From Oscillospiraceae bacterium (GTDB lineage Bacteria; Bacillota; Clostridia; Oscillospirales; Oscillospiraceae), in contig JAITQY010000011.1 of the NCBI GenBank assembly GCA_031288675.1, positions 1 to 9,663 on the forward strand: 9,663 nucleotides of DNA, written 5' to 3'. The notes under the pieces were generated by a model. It was not told the DNA's origin and did not search any database. It saw only the letters and a list, made by a program, of their open reading frames with translations. The position numbers and the translations under genes are program-made. Within the stretch, counting starts at the first letter, position 1. Each line of letters opens with the position of its first letter. This document shows positions 1-7,256 of this stretch, piece by piece.

Positions 1-1
1 G

Positions 2-679
2 TTTCTGAAATGCGACGTAAGAAGATTCTTTGACAGCGTAGACCATGAGGCGCTGAAGTACAGGTTACGCAGATTTCCCGACAAACAGATACTCGCGTTT
101 CTCTATTCGATTATAGACAGCTATCATCCCGATACGGGGAAGGGGCTTCCGATGGGCAATCAGTCAAGTCAGTGGTTTGCGCTGTACTATTTAGACCGTC
201 TTGACCGCGTTATCAAAGAGAAGTACCAAATCAAGTATTATACGCGGTATATGGACGATTTGGTTTTGCTTCACGAAGATAAAGAGCGTTTGCGCTCCTG
301 CCTTGATGAGATTGCCGAAGTTGCGGCGAATGAGCTTAAACTGGAGTTTAACGAAAAAACGCAGATATTCCCCGTGTCTGAGGGGGTCGATTATCTTGGG
401 TGGAGGTTTTACTTAACGGAAACGGGCAAGGTGATACGGCGGCTTCGCACGAGCAACAAACGCCGTTTCAAGCGCAGACTGCACGCGTTCTCGGAGCGTT
501 ACCGTAACGGGGAAATGAGCTTGGAGGATATATGGCGCAGTGTCGCGAGCTACAAAGGGCATTTAAGTCACGGGCATACTTGGAAACTGCGGAGCAAAGT
601 GTACGCCGGATTTGCGCTGACGACAGCGCCGAAAATCGCGGAAAGCCCTGATTTTCCTCTTGTAGGCGTTAGGTATTAG
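2..679 (+). CDS. DGR-type reverse transcriptase, 3' part (5' end outside window)
   Basis: The frame is open from the window edge, so this is a partial gene giving the last 225 residues; the ATG at 152 is internal, since the RT motifs upstream of it are in the same frame. Visible are motif A (KCDVRRFFDSVDH, catalytic Asp near partial residue 5), the motif around GLPMGNQSSQ (residues 48-57) and the catalytic YMDD (residues 83-86), then a basic thumb-like C-terminus. Known family feature: DGR reverse transcriptases carry GxxxSQ where group II intron and retron enzymes carry QGxxxSP; here it is GNQSSQ. The expected role is error-prone copying of a template-repeat RNA, misreading adenines, to give cDNA that replaces the variable repeat of a target gene. 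The likely target begins 168 bases downstream. The N-terminal RT motifs cannot be assessed. The last codons and stop lie in a dispersed repeat. A non-DGR cellular RT is the alternative, but the nearby variable repeat argues against it. Confidence 0.88.
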   Translation, partial: FLKCDVRRFFDSVDHEALKYRLRRFPDKQILAFLYSIIDSYHPDTGKGLPMGNQSSQWFALYYLDRLDRVIKEKYQIKYYTRYMDDLVLLHEDKERLRSCLDEIAEVAANELKLEFNEKTQIFPVSEGVDYLGWRFYLTETGKVIRRLRTSNKRRFKRRLHAFSERYRNGEMSLEDIWRSVASYKGHLSHGHTWKLRSKVYAGFALTTAPKIAESPDFPLVGVRY

Positions 680-738
680 GAGGTAGGAGACGAGAGCAAC
701 GCGGTGGGACGAACGTAACGGTGTGCGAGCGCGATGCG
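662..738 (+). repeat. Dispersed intergenic repeat, copy 1
   Basis: Positions 662-712 match 9380-9430 at about 46 of 51 bases, and weaker similarity runs on to about 738. The shared core begins GTTAGGTATTAGGA and contains GAGCAACGC and GTGGGACGA. The copy overlaps the reverse transcriptase 3' end, so its final residues (GVRY) and stop codon come from repeat sequence. It is read here as a non-coding dispersed element of unknown class. No transposase or obvious target-site duplication is visible. Confidence 0.7.
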
Positions 739-782
739 CTTTGTTCCGCCCTCTACGCCCTAAAGCCTATCTCCTAACACCT
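671..782. repeat. Imperfect inverted repeat enclosing the RT-target intergenic region
   Basis: The arm at 671-687 (AGGTATTAGGAGGTAGG) pairs with 766-782 (CCTATCTCCTAACACCT), with one mismatch and one G-U wobble over 17 bases. The interior holds a small hairpin, AGCGC-GAT-GCGCT, near 728-740. The whole region could fold as one long imperfect hairpin. This could be a miniature inverted-repeat element or a transcript-end structure. No T-run follows, so a classical Rho-independent terminator is not supported. Confidence 0.5.
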
Positions 783-836
783 GCTAAAAGGTAAATAGAT
801 GCGGATAGCATTTATAAATAAATTATATAATTTTTT

Positions 837-842
837 GGAGGA
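837..842 (+). promoter_or_regulatory. Ribosome binding site of the DGR target gene
   Basis: GGAGGA lies 5 bases before the ATG at 848. It fixes that start over the out-of-frame ATG at 843, which reaches a stop after two codons. The bases just upstream are strongly A/T-rich (811-836), unlike the surrounding mid-GC sequence, and probably hold the promoter or an unstructured leader. Confidence 0.7.
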
Positions 843-847
843 ATGAG

Positions 848-3800
848 ATGAAAAGACGATTGTTTGCAGTGGCGCTGACCGTTGCGCTTGTGTTGTCGCT
901 GCTGCCTGCGGCGGTGGTGTCTGCGGAAGATACGGGAAGTGCAATGTATCCTGACGCGGATATCGTTGCCGCCTATGACGGCACCTATGACTATGTGTAC
1001 TATGGGGAGTATGGTGGTATCCCTGTGCTGTGGCGCGTATTGGATAATGAGACCAATACTGGCAGTGAGGGATTGTTCCTGCTGTCGGAGTATGCGTTGG
1101 ATAGTGGAAACGTACAGTTTGACGGAAGCAGTCCGTACAGTAATGTGTGGCAGGGAAGCGCTGCACAAAACTGGAGCAGAGACTTCTATGATAATGCGTT
1201 TAGCGCTTTAGAACAAAGTGCGGTTATTGAAACAAGTAAGGATGATGCGCAATATACTTCTGGCGAATATTCACTTACTTATTCTGCAGTGAACAATATA
1301 CTAAGTGATGACACCGTATTTTTCCTTTCGGCGAAAGAGGCGGAAACCTACGACTATGGGTTTGTTGTCGGAAGCGCCGGAAATGCAACCCGAGTGGCAA
1401 AAACTGGAAGTTCCGGTGGCGCTGCTATTTGGTGGCTGCGCTCTCCTTACGCGGGCAGCTCGTACGGTGCGGGCATTGTGATCACGTCCGGCAATGTGGA
1501 CCGCAGCAATGTGGACAACAACTTCGCGGCTCGGCCGGCTTTTAATTTTGATCTGGGATCGGTAATCTTCACATCTGCCGCCGTAGGCGGCAAATCCGGC
1601 GCCGTAGGCGCCGCGCTTGGAAAATTAGCAACAGGACCCCTTGCGGCTCCGGAATATAAATTTACGCTTGCTGACGGCGTCCGTGATTTTGACGCGTCCG
1701 TGACTGGGTTATCCGGCGGAACTCTGAGTCTCAGCTACACCGGAGCAACTGTCGGAACGAACGAATATATTTCTGCGGTTATCGCTGATTCGAATGATAA
1801 TATCAAATATTACGGTACTGTCGCAAAACCTAGTGTTGCTAATGGAACTGCTAGTATTGAATTGCCGGGGGATTATGCTACCGAAGATGATACGGTCTAT
1901 GTGTTCTCAGAACAGAAGAACGGGGACTATTATACTGACTATGCAAGCGCACTCGTTGCGCTTGACATCCCGGCTACGGAGCCGGAATCTGCCCCTGTAG
2001 TAAGCGGCGGAGAGGCGTCACTTGTCATAGAGGAAGGTTATTTATCTGTGGGATCTACTTTAGCGTTCACAATTACGGGTAATCCGGAACCGGAGGTGAC
2101 GAAGCTTTCGGGCGACGCGAAGATAACGTGGAACAGTGTAAATAATACTATTGACGTAGCGCCTGGACTGGCGTTTGGCAATTACCCGGCAAAGTTCAAG
2201 GTTTCGAATGGGATAGGACAAGATAAAGAAATCTCGTTTGTAGCGAAAATAACAAAAGATGGCGAGGAAGCGGGAAGCTACGCGCACTATAAGGACGCGT
2301 TAACTGTAGAGATAAGCGCATCTGTGACAGGAGAAAGCCTTGGTGAGCTTAGTCCTCTTGGTGGTATTGATGTTAGTAGTCTGACGCAGCTGAATGTTGG
2401 GGATACCTACGATATAGACATATACGCGGAAGATATAGAAAACGTGTATGACTTAGCAATTCCGTTGGTGTTCGATAACGCTAAGCTTGAAGTGACGGCT
2501 GTAGTGTTTAACACTGTCGTACCGGATTTTGAACAACCCGGGCTAAACGGCGATCTGTCGAAGTACGTACCGGGAAGCACCCTGTATGATGTAGACGACG
2601 TAAACGACGACGGTAAGCTGGCGCTGTGGATGGTAGCCGTGGACGAAGCCGCGGACATCACCACTAAAGTTAAGCTGTGGACGATAACGGTGAAGGCGAA
2701 AGAGCCGACGCTCTACGCAACTCCGGCGACTACGGGCGATATTATATCTATAGGCGATATAAGCGACTATCCCGGCGGCGGAATGCTGTCATTCGGGGTG
2801 AGAGGAAATGAAGGCGACGGAGATGATCCGACCGCCCCCGGTGACATCTTCACAGCTGATTTGGACTTTGAAGGTTTGGAGATCGTAGCGCCCGCGGCGG
2901 TGCGTATTGATCCGGATGTTGAAGATACTTACGTAAACACCATCGGAACAATAGCTTTTGATGCTGCGGTCGGCTGGAAAGATACGAGCATAACCGGCGT
3001 AACGCCTGCTCCGGATACGATTACGGGGTGGAGTTTGGAAGATATTGTTACTACCGCCGGCAGCACGCCTCCGATTATTGACGCAAGTACAGGCGTGCTA
3101 ACGGTTCCGAGCGATTTTATAGGAACTGCAGTGGTGGTGGTTACTGCGGACTACAATAACAATTTTGCCAGTGACAGAGATGCCAATCCGGACTATCCGG
3201 TGGATAAAATGCTTGTCACCTTTAACGGAACGAATGTTATTGTAGGTTATTACGCTAAGGTGGACATCACTGAACCGGCGAGCGGTACTCAGTATGATCC
3301 CACAACCGATGTAGAAATACAATTCAAAGCGGCGGTAACGTGGGATAACGCTAAGAATAACTATGCGAAAGAAGGGGTTCCCGATCCCGCTAATGTGACG
3401 TGGTCGGCAACGGTGGACGGCACTAGCAGAGGTACAGTTCCCGCAATAGACCTTGCCGGCGAACTTACGTGGGATAGCAACGATCTGTTTATTGGCACCC
3501 TCAAAGTCAGAGCAACCGCAGTACGCGATAATCCGGACGGGGAGTATCCGTACGATGAGATTATTGTCGTGTTCACTGCCACTAGCATTACAGTGGACGT
3601 TAAGACGGTGGAGCTCACCGGCGTGGTGAAGCTTGCGAAGAAGGTACGCTACGACATAACGTTGTTCGGCTTTACCGCGCGCGACGATTACGATAAGGGT
3701 ATAAAGGTCAGCATTGTAGGCGTAAAAAGTGACGGTAGCGGCACAGTTGAGCTCACGTCAGCGACGACTGACAAGAACGGTAATTTTAATGTGGGCGTCC

Positions 3801-4240
3801 CCACTACAACTAAGCTGTACGGAAATGCGGACTACAATTCATTCAAACTTGTGGCGGTGAGAAGCGGTACCGGGAGCGGCGGTACGCTGCGCGGTGAGGA
3901 GTACCTTGCCATGTCAGTAGAGCTTACATTCAACGGATTGCCTGATCCTGAAGACGGTCCGATCGACCTGTTGAGCTTAGCTTGGAACACAACTAGTAAA
4001 GAGGCGTTTTGGCTGTTCCCGAGCGATTACAATGCTGACGGCTCGATTAAAGCTACTGATGACTATGCCGAGATCAAAGCTAAAGTAGGATTGACTGCCA
4101 GTGAAACCAGCTATAACACTAAGTACGATATCAACGAGTACACGGGTATAGACGGCGGTGACCTTGCGTCCGTAAAGAGCGGCGTAGGACGCGCTGCAGG
4201 CGCTGATAATTACAACCCGGGAACAATAGCGGTAAACTAA
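848..4240 (+). CDS. Secreted modular DGR target protein: variable lectin-like domain plus C-terminal dockerin-like module
   Basis: The product has 1130 residues and starts with a signal peptide (about 1-26, ending VVSA). Domains in order: a DUF6273/C-type-lectin-like domain (about 45-240) with the WWLRSP motif at 195-200 and the ARPAFNFDLG closing strand; a beta-rich segment common after such domains (about 260-375); an Ig-like segment (about 382-470); a cohesin-like beta-sandwich (about 505-655, with VGDTYDIDIYAEDIENV); two homologous beta-sandwich repeats (about 685-800 and 803-915); a prealbumin-like domain (about 916-1035, with TTDKNGNFNVGVP); and a dockerin-like end with calcium loops at 1060-1071 (DYNADGSIKATDD) and 1094-1105 (DINEYTGIDGGD). 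The second loop has Tyr where an acidic residue is usual. There is no SLH or sortase motif, so surface attachment must be indirect, or the protein is released. The variable segment is near the N-terminus, whereas most DGR targets carry it at the C-terminus. The ligand is unknown. Secretion and the variable domain are firm; the module names downstream are fold-level calls from pattern. Confidence 0.88.
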   Translation: MKRRLFAVALTVALVLSLLPAAVVSAEDTGSAMYPDADIVAAYDGTYDYVYYGEYGGIPVLWRVLDNETNTGSEGLFLLSEYALDSGNVQFDGSSPYSNVWQGSAAQNWSRDFYDNAFSALEQSAVIETSKDDAQYTSGEYSLTYSAVNNILSDDTVFFLSAKEAETYDYGFVVGSAGNATRVAKTGSSGGAAIWWLRSPYAGSSYGAGIVITSGNVDRSNVDNNFAARPAFNFDLGSVIFTSAAVGGKSGAVGAALGKLATGPLAAPEYKFTLADGVRDFDASVTGLSGGTLSLSYTGATVGTNEYISAVIADSNDNIKYYGTVAKPSVANGTASIELPGDYATEDDTVYVFSEQKNGDYYTDYASALVALDIPATEPESAPVVSGGEASLVIEEGYLSVGSTLAFTITGNPEPEVTKLSGDAKITWNSVNNTIDVAPGLAFGNYPAKFKVSNGIGQDKEISFVAKITKDGEEAGSYAHYKDALTVEISASVTGESLGELSPLGGIDVSSLTQLNVGDTYDIDIYAEDIENVYDLAIPLVFDNAKLEVTAVVFNTVVPDFEQPGLNGDLSKYVPGSTLYDVDDVNDDGKLALWMVAVDEAADITTKVKLWTITVKAKEPTLYATPATTGDIISIGDISDYPGGGMLSFGVRGNEGDGDDPTAPGDIFTADLDFEGLEIVAPAAVRIDPDVEDTYVNTIGTIAFDAAVGWKDTSITGVTPAPDTITGWSLEDIVTTAGSTPPIIDASTGVLTVPSDFIGTAVVVVTADYNNNFASDRDANPDYPVDKMLVTFNGTNVIVGYYAKVDITEPASGTQYDPTTDVEIQFKAAVTWDNAKNNYAKEGVPDPANVTWSATVDGTSRGTVPAIDLAGELTWDSNDLFIGTLKVRATAVRDNPDGEYPYDEIIVVFTATSITVDVKTVELTGVVKLAKKVRYDITLFGFTARDDYDKGIKVSIVGVKSDGSGTVELTSATTDKNGNFNVGVPTTTKLYGNADYNSFKLVAVRSGTGSGGTLRGEEYLAMSVELTFNGLPDPEDGPIDLLSLAWNTTSKEAFWLFPSDYNADGSIKATDDYAEIKAKVGLTASETSYNTKYDINEYTGIDGGDLASVKSGVGRAAGADNYNPGTIAVN
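1425..1570 (+). other. Candidate DGR variable repeat (VR) in the target gene
   Basis: This encodes the ligand-facing end of the lectin-like domain, from before WWLRSP (1430) to about GSVIF (1570). In the 26 codons at 1448-1525, 15 end in C, 4 in T, 7 in G and none in A. Codons such as TAC, AGC, ATC, TCC, GAC, CGC and TTC sit where related non-variable proteins of this domain type have runs of Asn. That is what A-directed mutagenesis of AAC/AAT template codons would leave, because the third base is not A and is spared. The partner template repeat is not in the window, so the exact ends are estimates and the identity rests on pattern and context. Confidence 0.75.
1526..1539 (+). promoter_or_regulatory. 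G/C-rich tract at VR 3' end, candidate IMH
   Basis: GCGGCTCGGCCGGC is 13 of 14 G/C and directly follows the variable codons. In the Bordetella phage DGR, a 14-base G/C tract at the VR 3' end belongs to the initiation-of-mutagenic-homing site, where cDNA priming occurs. Position and composition match; function is inferred. Confidence 0.5.
1576..1592 (+). repeat. GTA-loop hairpin 1 downstream of the VR
   Basis: GCCGCC-GTA-GGCGGC is a perfect inverted repeat, extended by one T-A pair to a 7-bp stem. It lies in frame, encoding AAVGG, about 36 bases after the G/C tract. In the Bordetella phage DGR, a G/C-rich hairpin or cruciform just past the homing site stimulates retrohoming. This one matches in place and shape. 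Confidence 0.65.
1597..1613 (+). repeat. GTA-loop hairpin 2 downstream of the VR
   Basis: GGCGCC-GTA-GGCGCC, extended by one C-G pair, forms a second 7-bp stem with the same GTA loop, only four bases after hairpin 1. It encodes GAVGA in frame. Two tandem hairpins with the same loop but different stems argue for selection on structure rather than chance codon use. Confidence 0.65.
4022..4210 (+). other. Dockerin-like C-terminal module (within target CDS)
   Basis: Two EF-hand-like calcium loops lie 34 residues apart, the usual size of a type I dockerin. Loop 1 (residues 1060-1071) has D, N, D, S and D at positions 1, 3, 5, 7 and 12 and G at 6, an ideal set. Loop 2 (1094-1105) has D, N and D at 1, 3 and 12 but Tyr at 5. 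A prealbumin-like module stands just before it, an arrangement often seen ahead of dockerins. Dockerins bind cohesins in cellulosomes and related complexes. Confidence 0.68.
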
Positions 4241-4253
4241 GTAAGAGCGTAAT

Positions 4254-4293
4254 TTAATATCCCTGCGCGCAGCGCAGCGCGCAGGGATATTAA
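4254..4293 (+). terminator. Strong 17-bp hairpin after the target gene
   Basis: TTAATATCCCTGCGCGC (4254-4270) is perfectly complementary to 4277-4293 across a six-base loop AGCGCA, 14 bases after the stop codon of the DGR target. No run of T follows, so it may be an RNA end-stabilising structure or partial terminator rather than a classical intrinsic terminator. It separates the target gene from the SLH gene pair. Confidence 0.6.
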
Positions 4294-4422
4294 CTATTTC
4301 AGCGCCTCTGCGAGGTAGGTTTTTGCAAAACAGCAGCGTCCGCCGACTGAAGATATTGGCGGCGTGTGTTTACGTTTAATTTATTCGCATAAACAAGTCG
4401 GGCAAAAAAAGGATTACTGTAT

Positions 4423-7206
4423 ATGATAACAAAGAGAAGAGCGCTGGCGGTGATATTGGCGTTAGCGGCGGTGATTAGCGCGCCGTATGCGAAGATATCC
4501 GCCGGACTTGGCGAACATACGATAGAGATAGTGGTTTCAGACGCTGCCGGAGCGCCGTTAGAAGAAGTTATTGTAGGTGACGTAATTAAAGTAAGCGTAT
4601 ATCTTACGGACTTTGAGCAGCTTTCGATGACAAATCCATCCTTGCATTTTGACCCGGCAATAGTTCAGGTGTGCAGCGCTGAGGGCAATATTTTAAGTAC
4701 GCAGTACCAGTCTAAAATCCCGTTTGAAACGGACAAACCTATAGGCGGCGCTTGGAAAGGCGCGCTTATGGAGAGCGATAATTATTATCCGTTCGTCAAC
4801 AACGGTACCGGGGTAATAGGCTTTTGGGCGGACAGTTCAAGCTATAATGATTTAAGCGGACGGCAAAGGATTTATTCGGTGTATATGAAAGCGGCTGCGG
4901 TCGGTGATCCGGATATACGGCTGTCGCGCAAGAGCGACGGAGCCGGCAAGGAAAACCCGCGAAGTTATTACGATTACGCGATGTACGGCGGGGATACTCC
5001 GTATTACGTAATGTACGGAGAAAACGGTCATAACGGCGAATATTCGGTTGTCACGCCTGAGTTAAGGGTATTTGACGCGGTGACCGTTACGGGCGGATTT
5101 ACATACGGCGGGGGCGTACCGGCTAACGGGATTCTGCTGCCTGGTGAGACGCTTTATATAGATACGGAAATAATAAACAGAACCGGCGCGCAGTTAAAAC
5201 TTCTGATTGAGGCATACAGCGAATCCGGCGTTTATGAAAAGATATATGAATTAACTTCCGCAGATAATATTGATTATAACGATGAATATGAAATCCCTGC
5301 GGAGGATGTTGTAAGGGTAAAGTTATCTGTTACGGACGTTCAGACGACTGAAGCGGTTATAGAGCCGCTGGAGTTGAATATACCGCCTGCTGTGTACAAG
5401 CCGGAGGTGTATTTCAAGGCGAAAGTAAACGGCGCGGAATCGGATAAGAGCCTTATAAAGAGAGATTTTGAGTTAGAGGTATACCTGAAAGACGCGCGTA
5501 ATATCGTGAATATAACTCTGCCCGTGATAAGCGCTCCGGATGGGTTGGCTGAACTGAAATCGGTAACGGCCGCCGCTGGCTTTGAGATTTTGGAGAACGC
5601 GCAGTATGAGGCGGACAGCGGGAACATAATGGTGCTTGCGGAGGACAGAAGCGCGGACGGCGGAATAGATATGTACGGCGCGGAGACGCTTTTGTGTACG
5701 CTGGAATATACGGCTGGTACGGAGCCTGGCGCAGTGACGTTTGCTTTTGCGGAGGAAACTGCGCAGTCACCGGTCGGCGTAATTCTGTACGATAATGAGA
5801 ACTATAAGGGTACGGAGGGCAGCCTGCCGATAGCGCCCGGTACGGAAGAACTGGTATTTACTGTTTGGAAAGATAAAACGCCTCCTCCTGTCGGTGTATA
5901 TGTAATAGCGCAGGGCGATGAAATAATAGTGATAGTGACGGGTAATGAACCCGGCGCGTCCGTAAGGTTGTATGACAAAGACGATACGCTTGTTGAAGCA
6001 GGAGCTGCCGGTGAACAGGGCAATACGGTATTTTTGACAGACGCCGGAAGTTTACCGGAGAATAAAGCGTATGTCAGCGCGGAAGAAGAAGATAAGTATG
6101 AAAGCGATAAGACGGACGGGATTCCTGCGGACGCGCGTCTGGTTCTGACGGAGATACTGGCTAATGACGATATTAGAGTATCGCGCGGCACGTCAAAGAG
6201 TTCCGTACCGTTCCCGCAGATTAAAGGCAAGGTAACGGCGGCAGTAAGCGCGGCTAATAAAGAGATTGAAATTGCGTTGCCTTGGGAATATACGTTTGAA
6301 CCTGACGGGGAATGGACGGGAACGTACGACGCTAATCCTTCAAGAACGACCGCATATCCTCAGGAAGCAGTTCCGCTTATGTACGGCGGTATAGAGAACC
6401 CCGATAATTTAACGGCAAGCGTAAATGTAATCGTTGAAGTCTCCGGCGGCGGGGGCGGAAGCGGAGGAGGCGGACCCGCGGAAACTCCGAAGCCTGAAGA
6501 GATACCGGAAGCGGAACCCGAGAGTGATAATATGCTGAACAAAGCGGATCACTACCGATATGTGTTCGGCTATCCGGACGGCACAATTCAGCCGCAGGGA
6601 CAGATAACGCGGCAGGAGGTCGCGGCGATATTCTACAGATTGCTTACGGCGGAAGCGCGGGCGGAGAACCGCAGTACGGAACCGGGGTTTCCGGACGTCG
6701 CTTCGGACGCGTGGTCGGCTGTAAGCGTCGCCACAATGCGTACGTCCGGCGTAATCCAGGGGTATGAGGACGGAACGTTCCGGCCGGCGTCAAGTATAAC
6801 GAGGGCGGAGTTCGCCGCTATTGCGGTGAGGTTTGACGGGCTTGTATCCGGCGCGGAGAATAGGTTCACTGACACGAAGGGACATTGGGCGGAGAGCTAT
6901 ATATCTACGGCGGTAAGCAGGGGTTGGGCAGACGGCTATCCTGACGGCACGTTTCTGCCGAACCAGCCTATAACGAGAGCGGAAGCGGTGAAGCTGATAA
7001 ACCGGGTATTGGAACGCAGCGTTGACAAGCAGGGTCTGTTACCGGAGTTAGTTGCGGAATGGTCTGACGTCGGAGAGGACTATTGGGGTTACTTTGAGAT
7101 TCAGGAAGCTACGGTGTCGCACTATTATGAACGGCGTTATCCCAACGGAGAGGACAATGTAGAGAACTGGACTGGCGGACGCGCCGACCTTGATTTTGAC
7201 GAATGA
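4423..7206 (+). CDS. SLH-anchored surface protein with two cohesin-like domains
   Basis: The product has 927 residues. AAAGGA lies 9 bases before the ATG at 4423, and the N-terminus is a signal peptide (basic ITKRR, then a hydrophobic core to about residue 27). A cohesin-like beta-sandwich spans about 32-220 (HFDPAIVQV strand, then an Ala/Gly-rich stretch), and a second related one about 324-460. After further beta-rich sequence comes a glycine hinge (675-684, GGGGGSGGGG) and a Pro/Glu linker (686-703). The C-terminus has SLH repeats at about 704-750 (YPDGTIQPQGQITRQE), 756-805 (FPDV, ITRAE) and 815-862 (FTDT, GHWAE, ITRAE), and a WSDVGEDYWGYFEIQEA tail often seen in clostridial SLH proteins. 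SLH repeats bind pyruvylated cell-wall polysaccharide, so the protein should sit on the cell surface with its N-terminal domains outward. The gene overlaps the next open frame by four bases. Cohesin assignment is by pattern; an adhesin or CBM-like role is possible. Confidence 0.85.
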   Translation: MITKRRALAVILALAAVISAPYAKISAGLGEHTIEIVVSDAAGAPLEEVIVGDVIKVSVYLTDFEQLSMTNPSLHFDPAIVQVCSAEGNILSTQYQSKIPFETDKPIGGAWKGALMESDNYYPFVNNGTGVIGFWADSSSYNDLSGRQRIYSVYMKAAAVGDPDIRLSRKSDGAGKENPRSYYDYAMYGGDTPYYVMYGENGHNGEYSVVTPELRVFDAVTVTGGFTYGGGVPANGILLPGETLYIDTEIINRTGAQLKLLIEAYSESGVYEKIYELTSADNIDYNDEYEIPAEDVVRVKLSVTDVQTTEAVIEPLELNIPPAVYKPEVYFKAKVNGAESDKSLIKRDFELEVYLKDARNIVNITLPVISAPDGLAELKSVTAAAGFEILENAQYEADSGNIMVLAEDRSADGGIDMYGAETLLCTLEYTAGTEPGAVTFAFAEETAQSPVGVILYDNENYKGTEGSLPIAPGTEELVFTVWKDKTPPPVGVYVIAQGDEIIVIVTGNEPGASVRLYDKDDTLVEAGAAGEQGNTVFLTDAGSLPENKAYVSAEEEDKYESDKTDGIPADARLVLTEILANDDIRVSRGTSKSSVPFPQIKGKVTAAVSAANKEIEIALPWEYTFEPDGEWTGTYDANPSRTTAYPQEAVPLMYGGIENPDNLTASVNVIVEVSGGGGGSGGGGPAETPKPEEIPEAEPESDNMLNKADHYRYVFGYPDGTIQPQGQITRQEVAAIFYRLLTAEARAENRSTEPGFPDVASDAWSAVSVATMRTSGVIQGYEDGTFRPASSITRAEFAAIAVRFDGLVSGAENRFTDTKGHWAESYISTAVSRGWADGYPDGTFLPNQPITRAEAVKLINRVLERSVDKQGLLPELVAEWSDVGEDYWGYFEIQEATVSHYYERRYPNGEDNVENWTGGRADLDFDE

Positions 7207-7241
7207 AAAAATATTGGAAAATGGGAAAAAGTAAGCTGTAT

Positions 7242-7250
7242 AAGGGAAGA
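7242..7250 (+). promoter_or_regulatory. Ribosome binding site deciding the start at 7257
   Basis: AAGGGAAGA lies 6 bases before ATG 7257. An upstream in-frame ATG at 7203 overlaps the previous stop as ATGA but has no Shine-Dalgarno sequence, and it would put 18 charged residues in front of the signal peptide. Confidence 0.55.
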
Positions 7251-7256
7251 AACCGT

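Noticed and set aside
152..679. Complete small gene starting at ATG 152
   Set aside because: RT motif A and connecting sequence lie upstream in the same open frame, so the ATG is internal to a longer gene cut by the window edge.
826..831. Perfect TATAAT as the -10 box for the target gene
   Set aside because: Transcription would begin within the Shine-Dalgarno sequence at 837-842, and there is no TTGACA-like box at the right spacing. It may be chance in an A/T-rich leader.
774..1168. Reverse-strand open frames over the start of the target gene
   Set aside because: They overlap a clearly coding signal peptide and lectin-like domain and their translations show low-complexity His/Arg/Gln-rich sequence with no domain.
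1448..1525. Ordinary conserved lectin-like domain with no diversification
   Set aside because: The absence of A-ending codons, the NNC bias, the following G/C tract and hairpins, and a DGR-type RT next door together fit a VR better, though the template would be needed for proof.
4294..4422. Cyclic-di-GMP or other riboswitch before the SLH operon
   Set aside because: Some short stems are present but none of the conserved core sequences of a known class could be matched.
6360..6586. Reverse-strand proline- or serine-rich small proteins opposite the glycine hinge
   Set aside because: Their composition is the mirror of the Gly/Ser hinge codons; no start signal or domain supports them.
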